Notes under the pieces: model-generated
Seen by the model: the letters and a program-made list of their open reading frames with translations, nothing else
Database searches by the model: none
What the model was told of the DNA's origin: nothing
In this document: piece by piece, positions 5,974 to 11,822 of the stretch
Numbering within the stretch: the first letter of the stretch is position 1
How the letters are laid out: each line of letters begins with the position of its first letter
Translations under genes and position numbers: made by a program
Origin: Actinomycetes bacterium
GTDB taxonomy: Bacteria; Actinomycetota; Thermoleophilia; BMS3ABIN01
DNA: 11,822 nt
Reading direction: 5' to 3'
Assembly: GCA_021790075.1 (NCBI GenBank)
Contig: JAJYIN010000042.1
Coordinates: 1 to 11,822, forward strand

Positions 5974-7737
5974 TCAACCGGCCTGCTTGAGTTCCGGAGG
6001 CGCCTCTCCCTGCCGGACCAGATCGACAAAGAGGTCCACCAGCCTCGGGTCGAACTGGCTGCCGGCGCCCTTGCGAAGCTCTGATACCGCCTCATCGATG
6101 GTCAGCGCCTTGCGGTAAGGCCGGTCGGAGAGCATGGCCCGGTAGGCATCCATGATGCCGACGATGCGGGCCATCAGGGGAATCTGCTCTCCCTGCAGGT
6201 GCTCGGGATAACCGGCGCCGTCCCAGCGCTCGTGATGGTAGAGGATGGCCGCAACGAGTTCCTGGATCTGCTTGGCTTCCTCGAGGATGCGCTGGCCCAT
6301 TTCCGGATGTTGCCGGACCAGGACGAGTTCTTCGGCTGAGAGCTTCTCCGTCTTGCGCAGCACCGATCCGGGTATCCCGATCTTGCCGATATCATGGAGC
6401 CGGGCCGCCATTGACAGTGCGTCCGCCTGTTCCTGGTTCATGCCCAGCCGGACCGCCATTTCCTGGGCGACGCGGGACATGGTGGCCGCGTCGATGGCCG
6501 AATACTGGTCGCAGGCGTCAACCGCCTCCGCCAGGGCGCGGATCGTCTGCAGGCTGGCCCCCTCCAGGCGGCTGTGAAGCTTGTCCAGATCTCCTTCCTT
6601 GAGCTCGGTGCGGGAAAGGTCGCGGAAGTACGCCACCCGGTCGCGCCCCTTGCGCTTGGCGAACAGCAGGGCCGCATCGGCCGCGGAGATGAGGCTGCCG
6701 GCATCGCTGGCGCAGGTGGGCAGGTCGGCGACGCCGAAACTGGCGGCCACATACCGCTGCGGCATCTCCAGATCCTTCGCCAGCCGCCTGATCTGGGCGC
6801 GAAGTTTGTCGGCCGCTTCGATCGCCGCGGCGCTGTCCACTCCCGCCATGATGATGACGAATTCTTCGCCGCCGTAGCGGGCCGCATAATCACGGCCGAT
6901 GCGCATCTCTTCCCGGACCAGGCGGCCAATGGCCTTGAGAACCTGGTCGCCGCGCTGGTGCCCGAAATCATCGTTGACCGACTTGAACCTGTCCAGATCG
7001 AACATGATCAGCGACAGCGGTTTCCCCTGCTGCTGCGCATGGACGACCTCCTCCTTGAGCTGATCCTGGAAATGACCATGATTCTTCAAACCCGTCAACA
7101 TGTCGGTCTCGGCCATCTCCCGCGTCTTCTGCTGCAATGCCTCCAGCTCATGGAACTGGTCCTTCAAATCCTGGTTGGCGGCCGCCAGCATCTCTTCCTT
7201 TTCCCGCAGGGCCCACATGAGACTGTTGAAGTTCTCCCTGATTTCGTTGATAGGATCGTGCTCCACGGCCTCCTGGTAGACCTCGCACCTGGAGCAATCC
7301 CCCAGTTTCTGGGCAAAATGCCCCTGAACCTCGCCTCGGCAAAAGGTCCCGGCGACCAGCCAGCAGCGCACGTGATGCTTGCCGTATGAGGGACAATCCA
7401 CGGACTCGCATTTCTTCATCTGCCAGCAGGTGGGAATGGCGGGATCGTGAAAGCTTACTTCCCAGTCCCGCTCGGTAATCGCGAAATGTGTGAGGGAAGA
7501 AAACCTCCGGCGCGCCGCATCGAGCAGCCTGGCCTGTTCCCGGATGCGGTCTTCCTCACGGCCGACTATGAAAGCGGCGCCGCCGAGCAGGAGGGGCGCC
7601 AGAAACAGATGGACGTATTCGTGAAATCCACTAAATATGGAGGGAGAAATCAGGGCGAAAACGGCGTAGGCAAATCCGAAAGCCGCACCGGCAAGTCCGA
7701 ACCTGAAAGCTGTGCTTCGTGGAAAGGGTTTGTACAC
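5974..7737 (-). CDS. Membrane two-CW domain / GGDEF / HD-GYP protein (c-di-GMP turnover)
   Basis: Predicted bifunctional c-di-GMP enzyme of 587 residues. In order: two membrane segments (about 13-31 and 42-58) with a very short outside loop; a seven-Cys domain (C104, C110, C115, C125, C133, C148, C151) with two CW pairs; a coiled coil (about 162-210); a GGDEF domain with GGEEF at 289-293; an HD-GYP domain with HD at 448-449, HPEMG at 477, HH at 501-502, GYP at 509-511 and D530. The arginine of the RxxD inhibitory site upstream of GGEEF is absent (IGRD at 280-283), so product inhibition at that site is doubtful. The His usual in the early GHxxRV element of HD-GYP is replaced (SAIDAATMSRV). Start: GTG at 7735-7737 with GGGGG and AGG just upstream; the frame extends to 7995 but that overlaps the preceding gene and is not protein-like. 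Its ligand is unknown. Confidence 0.85.
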   Translation of the reverse strand: MYKPFPRSTAFRFGLAGAAFGFAYAVFALISPSIFSGFHEYVHLFLAPLLLGGAAFIVGREEDRIREQARLLDAARRRFSSLTHFAITERDWEVSFHDPAIPTCWQMKKCESVDCPSYGKHHVRCWLVAGTFCRGEVQGHFAQKLGDCSRCEVYQEAVEHDPINEIRENFNSLMWALREKEEMLAAANQDLKDQFHELEALQQKTREMAETDMLTGLKNHGHFQDQLKEEVVHAQQQGKPLSLIMFDLDRFKSVNDDFGHQRGDQVLKAIGRLVREEMRIGRDYAARYGGEEFVIIMAGVDSAAAIEAADKLRAQIRRLAKDLEMPQRYVAASFGVADLPTCASDAGSLISAADAALLFAKRKGRDRVAYFRDLSRTELKEGDLDKLHSRLEGASLQTIRALAEAVDACDQYSAIDAATMSRVAQEMAVRLGMNQEQADALSMAARLHDIGKIGIPGSVLRKTEKLSAEELVLVRQHPEMGQRILEEAKQIQELVAAILYHHERWDGAGYPEHLQGEQIPLMARIVGIMDAYRAMLSDRPYRKALTIDEAVSELRKGAGSQFDPRLVDLFVDLVRQGEAPPELKQAG

Positions 7738-7840
7738 TAGCCTGCCCCCAAAAAGTTTACAAGATTTATCGGAGATAAATTCGTGATTCTTTATATCTCC
7801 GCGGTCTGGATTCGGCCTGGATTGCCGGCGCGGCGCAGGC
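7738..7840 (-). other. Spacer between the two cyclase genes with an AT-rich hairpin
   Basis: A 103-nt gap. The segment 7741-7800 is clearly more AT-rich than its surroundings. At 7771-7800 the arms GGAGATA and TATCTCC (7 bp, 16-nt loop) can pair. No U-run follows directly and no -35/-10 pair with good spacing was found, so it may be a processing or stability element, or hold a weak promoter for the downstream GGDEF/HD-GYP gene. Confidence 0.35.
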
Positions 7841-9013
7841 CTACATTGCCGACTGCCGGCGCCCGGCCTCCGGCAGATCCCGGAAAAACACCACGCGGTT
7901 GCGGCCGTTGCTCTTGGCAAACAGCAGGGCAGAATCAGCCGCCGAGATGAGGCTGCTGGCATCCGGGGCGCAATCAGGAAAAACAGCCACGCCAAAACTG
8001 GCGCGGACAGAGCCTGGAGGCAACCCGGCGCTGCCTCCCACCTGCGCCCCTATCCGGGTCCGCAGCTTTTCAGCGGCGCTCATTGCCGCCTGCCAGTCAG
8101 TCTCGGGCATAACGACGGCAAACTCCTCCCCGCCGTAGCGCGCCACAAGATCAGACTGCCTCACATGGCCGCGGAGAACCATGCCCAACTGCTTGAGGAC
8201 AGCATCCCCTTTCTGGTGGCCGAACCTGTCATTGACAGACTTGAACCGGTCCAGGTCCAGCATCATGAGCGACAGCTCCTGGCCGTAACGCCTGGCCCGC
8301 TCCACTTCCTTCCCGAGGTATTCCTGAAAGTGCCCATGGTTCCTGAGGCCGGTTAAGAAATCCGTCTTGGCCATCTCCTTGGCCTGCCGGTGCAATTCTT
8401 CCAGTTCGCCGTACTGTTTCTGAAGTACGTTGTTGGCCTGGGCCAGCAGTTCCTCACGCTGCTTGACCGCCCACATGAGGCTGTTGAAGTTCTCCCCGAT
8501 CTCACTGATCGGGTCCCGTGCCAGAGCCTGCCGGTAGACGCCGCACTGCGTACAGTCGCCGAGTTTCTGGGCAAAATGTCCCTGCGCCTTCCCCCGGCAA
8601 AAAGTGCCGGTGACCAGCCAGCAGCGGACGTGGTGCTTACCGTACGAGGGGCAGTTCGTGGCGGGGCAGTCATTGATTTCCCAGCAGGTGGGGATCCTGT
8701 CATCGTGAAGGCTGACTTCCCAGTCCTGCCTGGTGATCGCCGCATGCGTGAGAACCGAGAACCGCTTTTTCGCCTCTTCAAGCTCCGCTTTACGCCTGGC
8801 CAGCGTTACTTTGACCAAAAGATAACAGAAAGCCCCGACGGCGAAGCCGGCGGCCAGGCACATTAGCCGGAAATAGAGCTTGCGGCCTGGGTCCCAGGAC
8901 ACAAACGGGTTCACAAGATACGGGAACACCAGTCCCATGACCAGGCCGAAGGCGATCATGACCGCAAAAATCCTCTTCATGCTGGTCAGCCGCCGGGCCA
9001 AGTAATTGATCAT
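7841..9013 (-). CDS. Membrane two-CW domain diguanylate cyclase
   Basis: Predicted diguanylate cyclase (two GTP to c-di-GMP) of 390 residues. Two membrane segments (about 14-33 and 48-68), then a seven-Cys domain (C110, C116, C121, C131, C139, C154, C157) whose spacing 6-5-10-8-15-3 is identical to that of the next gene, a coiled coil (about 170-214) and a C-terminal GGDEF domain with GGEEF at 294-298. The inhibitory site RxxD is intact (RQSD, 285-288), unlike in its paralogue. It has no HD-GYP domain. The ATG at 9011-9013 is supported by GGAGGGGGG about 5 nt upstream. The block from RFSxLTH through the Cys domain to NFNSLMWA is nearly the same in both proteins, pointing to tandem duplication with later loss or gain of the HD-GYP domain. 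The Cys domain, orientation cytoplasmic by prediction, could bind metal or sense redox; no ligand is known to me. Confidence 0.87.
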   Translation of the reverse strand: MINYLARRLTSMKRIFAVMIAFGLVMGLVFPYLVNPFVSWDPGRKLYFRLMCLAAGFAVGAFCYLLVKVTLARRKAELEEAKKRFSVLTHAAITRQDWEVSLHDDRIPTCWEINDCPATNCPSYGKHHVRCWLVTGTFCRGKAQGHFAQKLGDCTQCGVYRQALARDPISEIGENFNSLMWAVKQREELLAQANNVLQKQYGELEELHRQAKEMAKTDFLTGLRNHGHFQEYLGKEVERARRYGQELSLMMLDLDRFKSVNDRFGHQKGDAVLKQLGMVLRGHVRQSDLVARYGGEEFAVVMPETDWQAAMSAAEKLRTRIGAQVGGSAGLPPGSVRASFGVAVFPDCAPDASSLISAADSALLFAKSNGRNRVVFFRDLPEAGRRQSAM

Positions 9014-9070
9014 ATCTACCCCCCTCCACGTGGTTCATTCACCATCGACCCCAGCGGCCGGCATCTTGAA

Positions 9071-9159
9071 CCTGCCGGCAATAAAAACCCTGCACGAAAT
9101 TGCAGGTGTAAGGCTGCAGGGGTTGAAGCTAACTAATAGACGGGCTCCGGACCGGCAGG
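9071..9159 (-). promoter_or_regulatory. Structured leader with competing hairpin arms and U-run upstream of the cyclase gene
   Basis: On the minus strand the right arm TGCAGGG (9094-9088) is directly followed by TTTTT (9087-9083) and can pair either with CCTGCA at 9106-9101 (6-nt loop, terminator-like) or with CCCTGCA at 9121-9115. An outer 8-bp perfect inverted repeat, CCTGCCGG (9159-9152) with CCGGCAGG (9078-9071), encloses both. A U-tailed hairpin here has no gene upstream on the same strand to terminate, so a 5'-leader attenuator or riboswitch-like element is possible. It does not match the c-di-GMP-I, c-di-GMP-II or c-di-AMP riboswitch cores as I know them. GC-rich sequence makes chance pairing a real alternative. 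Confidence 0.35.
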
Positions 9160-9198
9160 CAGCCGGGCGGTTCATGCCCGGGCAGGTATGGCGGTCAC

Positions 9199-9223
9199 GG
9201 GGACGAATATTCTGAATGTCCCC
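9199..9223. repeat. GGGGAC...GTCCCC palindrome, possibly REP-like
   Basis: A 6-bp perfect inverted repeat (GGGGAC 9199-9204, GTCCCC 9218-9223) around an AT-rich 13-nt centre containing GAATATTC. It ends 16 nt before the NlpC/P60 start codon and close to its SD. Its form resembles extragenic palindromes moved by RAYT (Y1-type) transposases, but only one copy is in the window and no transposase is present. An operator or an RNA hairpin affecting translation are alternatives. Confidence 0.4.
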
Positions 9224-9239
9224 AGGTGAGGGAAGGGAA

Positions 9240-10382
9240 ATGAGGCTTAAACTGCCAATTAAAGTGAACAGGCGCATGATGGGCGGCATGGTGGCCGTAC
9301 TGGCCTCGTGTGGTGTCATCACCTGTGCCTTCGTCGTGGGGCCGGCGCTGGCCGCCCCTGACGGCCTCTCCTCGAAGCAGGCCGAAGCAGACCGCATCAA
9401 GGCTGAGATCGCCTCGATTAACGCCTCCGCAGAGCAATCCATCGAGCAATACAACCAGGCAAACGTGGAACTGGACGCCACCCGCCAGCGCCTTGCTGAA
9501 AACGAGAAGGCCCTCAGCGACGCCACCGCAAAGCTGGCGCAGGCGCAGGACCGGCTCAACCGGCGGATCGCCAACATTTACCGCGGGGGCTCGTTGAGCA
9601 TCATGGATGTCATCCTGAGCACCAGCGACTTCAGCGACTTCATGGCCCGTTTCGATCTGCTCGGCAAGATCAGCGATCAGGACAGGAGCACCGTGGAGGC
9701 CGTTCTCCAGTACAAGACCGAGGTTGAAAAAACGCAGGCGGAGCTGGCCAGCGCCCGGCAGAAACAGGAAGAACTGCTGGCCTCGCTCGCTTCAGAGAAA
9801 GCTGATATCGAGTCGCAACTGGCGGCCCGCCAGAAGATCCTCTCAGGAGTCGAAGGCGAGATCGCCCAGATGGTTGCCCAGGACGAGCAGGAGCAGTGGC
9901 AGACGGCCGCGGCCAGCGGACCGGCGCCCGCCGCCCCTTCAGGCGGCGCCGGCGAGTCCAACTCTTCAAGCGGCGGCCAGCAGACAGGCAACAATAATGA
10001 TAGCCAGCCCGCGCCCGCCCCCGCGCCGCCCCCGCCATCCAACGGCAACGTGGTGGCAATCGCCCGCCAGTATCTGGGCATCCCCTATGTCTGGGGAGGC
10101 GCCTCGCCGGCCGGCTTCGACTGCTCCGGCCTTGTCATGTATGTATACGCCCAGGTTGGCATCTACCTGCCACATTCGGCGGCGGCGCAATATTATTCGG
10201 GAACGCCGATCAGCTATTCCGAGCTGGCTCCTGGCGACCTCGTGTTCTTCGGCCACCCGATCAGCCATGTTGGCATCTATATTGGCGGCGGCCAGATGAT
10301 CCATGCGCCATTTGAGGGTTCGGTGGTTTCCATTGCCAGCGTGGGCGGCGGCGGCAGTTATGCCGGCGCCTGCCGCCTCTGA
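9240..10382 (+). CDS. Secreted coiled-coil NlpC/P60 peptidoglycan hydrolase
   Basis: Predicted cell-wall endopeptidase cleaving stem peptides during growth or division, RipA/PcsB-like in layout. 380 residues: basic N-terminus and hydrophobic segment (about 14-38) ending in ALAA, a plausible signal peptide; long coiled coil (about 44-110); a globular insert with RIANIYRGG and LSTSDFSDFMARFDLL, typical of the PcsB/RipA N-terminal module; a second coiled coil (about 147-215); a Ser/Gly/Pro/Ala-rich linker (about 222-268); and a C-terminal NlpC/P60 domain (about 270-380) with the triad C295 (DCSG), H343 (HVGIY) and H355 (MIHAP). The coiled coil usually holds such enzymes inactive until FtsEX-type or similar partners act. 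The ATG at 9240 is preferred over an in-frame start at 9216 because GAGGGAAGGG lies just before it and the signal peptide then begins normally. Divergent from the cyclase gene. Confidence 0.93.
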   Translation: MRLKLPIKVNRRMMGGMVAVLASCGVITCAFVVGPALAAPDGLSSKQAEADRIKAEIASINASAEQSIEQYNQANVELDATRQRLAENEKALSDATAKLAQAQDRLNRRIANIYRGGSLSIMDVILSTSDFSDFMARFDLLGKISDQDRSTVEAVLQYKTEVEKTQAELASARQKQEELLASLASEKADIESQLAARQKILSGVEGEIAQMVAQDEQEQWQTAAASGPAPAAPSGGAGESNSSSGGQQTGNNNDSQPAPAPAPPPPSNGNVVAIARQYLGIPYVWGGASPAGFDCSGLVMYVYAQVGIYLPHSAAAQYYSGTPISYSELAPGDLVFFGHPISHVGIYIGGGQMIHAPFEGSVVSIASVGGGGSYAGACRL

Positions 10383-10505
10383 CGGCTCCTTTCCACTTTC
10401 CCCTTCTCCTGATAATATTTGGCGTTGGTCCTTTCACGCCTGAGGCGCTGCTGTCAGGGACCGGGCCGCATCCCGGACCACATCTCTATACATAACAGGA
10501 GAAAA
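10383..10505 (+). other. Spacer between NlpC/P60 gene and hom
   Basis: A 123-nt gap with a pyrimidine-rich stretch (10386-10410) followed by GATAAT (10411-10416), and a CCGGG/CCCGG mini-hairpin at 10461-10476. GATAAT resembles a -10 box but lacks a matching -35 at 17 bp. No U-tailed hairpin was seen, so neither a terminator for the hydrolase gene nor a hom promoter can be called with confidence. The hom SD (AGGAG, 10497-10501) ends 4 nt before the TTG start. Confidence 0.3.
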
Positions 10506-11804
10506 TTGGCGACTTCTCCCCGTCCAAAAAAGATATCTCTCGGCCTGCTGGGTTTCGGAACCGTCGGCTCCAATGTCTACCGCATCCTGGACGAACAGGC
10601 GGCTGAGATCGAGCAGGCCACCGGCGCCTCCATTTCCATCAGGAAGATCCTGGTAAAAGACCCTTCCCTGCATCGCTCCGGTGCTCCCCCGGAGCTCTTC
10701 ACCGGCGATTTCGAGGAGATACTCGGCGACCCCGGGATATCGATCATCGTCGAGCTGATCGGAGGCCTGGAGCCCGCTTATGATTACATAACCGCGGCGC
10801 TGGAAAACGGCAAAGCGGTGGTCACGGCCAACAAGCAGCTCATTTCCCAGCAGGGCTCTTACCTCTTCCGGCTGTCACAGGAAAAGAAAACGCAGATCAG
10901 GTTCGAGGCCAGCGTGGCGGGAGCTGTCCCCGTCATCAAGGTCCTCAGGGAATCGATGGCAGCCGCCGGCATCCAGAACATCTACGGAATCGTCAACGGC
11001 ACCAACAATTACATCCTGACTGAGATGTACCGGACCGGCGCCAAATACCAGGATGCTCTGGCCCGCGCCCAGGAGTGGGGGTACGCCGAAGCCGACCCCA
11101 CCGAGGACATCAGCGGCAAGGACGCCGCCGCCAAGATGGCCATCCTGGCTTCGATCGCCTTCCATAGCGGCGTGGTCCTCGATGATGTCGCCTGTACGGG
11201 CATCGAGAACGTCAGCTCGCTGGACATCGCCTACGCCAAGGAGCTGGGCCTCACTGTCAAGCTGCTGGGTGTGGCCAAGCTGTACCAGAACCGGATCAAC
11301 GTCAGGGTTTACCCGGCCCTGCTGAAAGAAGACCATCCGCTGGCCTCGGTAAGCGGCGCCTACAACGCCGTCTTTCTCCGGGGCACCGCCATTGACGAGA
11401 TCATGCTCTCCGGCCCCGGCGCCGGCGGCATGGAAACCGCCACTGCTGTCGTCAGCGACATCGTCTCCATCGTCGCCCACAGCCAGCCCGGATTCCTGGA
11501 ATACCCGGTGGCCTACCGGGACCTGGATTTCTACCCCGACGATGACGTGGTGTCAACTTTCTACCTGCGCCTGGAAGTCGAGGATGAGCCCGGAGTCCTG
11601 GCCGCCATCGCCAGGGCGTTTGGCGATCACGAGGTCAGCATCGAAAGCGTCATCCAGAAGGGCCGCGGCGCCCACGCCGAGCTGGTGATGGTATTTCATC
11701 CGGTTGCCGAAAGAAGCTTTGCCGCCGCCCTGGAAGAAGTCAGCAGGCTCCCGGAGGTCAAGGCTCCTCCCCGGCCTATTCGCGTAGAGGGAGAAAATGA
11801 ATAG
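10506..11804 (+). CDS. hom: Homoserine dehydrogenase with C-terminal ACT domain
   Basis: NAD(P)H-dependent reduction of aspartate semialdehyde to homoserine, the branch point to threonine and methionine; cytosolic. 432 residues, usual for the monofunctional ACT-containing form. The Rossmann motif GLLGFGTVGSNV lies at 13-24, VELIGG at 82-87, TANKQLIS with K110 at 107-114, NGTNNYIL at 164-171, and the family signature GYAEADPTEDISGKDAAAK at 192-210 (catalytic Asp/Lys region, K205). An ACT domain (about 350-430, DEPGVLAAIARAFGDHEVSIESV) suggests allosteric feedback, by threonine in most relatives. The start is a TTG with AGGAG 4 nt upstream; it gives the family N-terminus, whereas an upstream in-frame TTG at 10419 adds 29 unrelated residues. 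The 3' end overlaps the next gene by 8 nt. Confidence 0.95.
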   Translation: MATSPRPKKISLGLLGFGTVGSNVYRILDEQAAEIEQATGASISIRKILVKDPSLHRSGAPPELFTGDFEEILGDPGISIIVELIGGLEPAYDYITAALENGKAVVTANKQLISQQGSYLFRLSQEKKTQIRFEASVAGAVPVIKVLRESMAAAGIQNIYGIVNGTNNYILTEMYRTGAKYQDALARAQEWGYAEADPTEDISGKDAAAKMAILASIAFHSGVVLDDVACTGIENVSSLDIAYAKELGLTVKLLGVAKLYQNRINVRVYPALLKEDHPLASVSGAYNAVFLRGTAIDEIMLSGPGAGGMETATAVVSDIVSIVAHSQPGFLEYPVAYRDLDFYPDDDVVSTFYLRLEVEDEPGVLAAIARAFGDHEVSIESVIQKGRGAHAELVMVFHPVAERSFAAALEEVSRLPEVKAPPRPIRVEGENE

Positions 11805-11822
11805 AGGAAGCAGGGATTTGCC
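11797..11822 (+). CDS. Start of a downstream gene overlapping hom (possibly threonine synthase)
   Basis: An ATG at 11797-11799 inside the last codons of hom, with GAGGGAG about 3 nt upstream, opens a frame MNRGSRDL that runs off the window. The 8-nt overlap with the hom stop implies translational coupling in an operon. In many Actinomycetota hom is followed by thrC or thrB, so a threonine-branch gene is the best guess, but eight residues cannot show it. Confidence 0.45.

Noticed and set aside
7738..7995. N-terminal extension of the GGDEF/HD-GYP protein by 86 residues
   Set aside because: It overlaps the end of the upstream cyclase gene out of frame, has Arg/Pro/Cys-rich unlikely sequence, and a GTG with a purine-rich SD lies at 7735-7737.
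9014..9239. c-di-AMP (ydaO) or c-di-GMP riboswitch in the divergent region
   Set aside because: Both were considered because of the NlpC/P60 and GGDEF neighbours, but their conserved core sequences are not present on either strand as far as I can read.

Overview
This is a GC-rich bacterial window with tightly packed genes, Shine-Dalgarno (SD) sites in front of most starts and several stop/start overlaps. It carries core amino-acid genes plus a signalling/cell-wall block. The leucine enzymes are of the shorter 'archaeal-like' type: LeuC is about 420 residues, and LeuB has the RENTEGLYVG substrate loop instead of the LTGGIYFG loop of enteric and Bacillus enzymes. Together with a PcsB/RipA-like coiled-coil NlpC/P60 hydrolase, a TTG-started homoserine dehydrogenase and an apparently near-leaderless leader ORF, this suggests a deep-branching Actinomycetota (Thermoleophilia/Geothermincolia-like). 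That placement is inference from general protein character, not from any marker gene.

Layout. (1) Positions 1-5927, minus strand: a leucine operon read leuA - leuC - leuD - leuB - ilvE. It takes 2-ketoisovalerate through 2-isopropylmalate, 3-isopropylmalate and 2-ketoisocaproate to leucine. In front of leuA is what looks like a complete attenuation leader: a good sigma-70-type promoter (TTGAAA, 17 bp, TATCAT), a 42-codon ORF starting about 10 bp after the -10 box and containing five consecutive Leu codons, then a hairpin followed by six U. Between leuC and leuD lies a 13-codon mini-ORF joined to both neighbours by ATGA overlaps, apparently made by duplication of the leuC 3' end. LeuD carries a 47-residue Gly/Ala-rich tail.

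(2) Positions 5974-9013, minus strand: two tandem paralogous membrane signalling proteins. Both have two membrane segments, a seven-cysteine domain with identical Cys spacing (two 'CW' motifs), a coiled coil and a GGDEF diguanylate cyclase domain. The downstream one adds an HD-GYP c-di-GMP phosphodiesterase domain. The gene order and paired paralogy suggest a c-di-GMP module reading a signal through the Cys-rich domain.

(3) Positions 9014-9239: a divergent intergenic region with several hairpins, including competing arms ending in a U-run on the cyclase-gene strand, and a palindrome just upstream of the next gene.

(4) Positions 9240-11822, plus strand: a secreted NlpC/P60 peptidoglycan hydrolase, then homoserine dehydrogenase (hom) and the first codons of an overlapping downstream gene, which would be a threonine-branch gene if the usual order holds.

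No tRNA, rRNA, CRISPR array, insertion sequence or phage gene was recognised.
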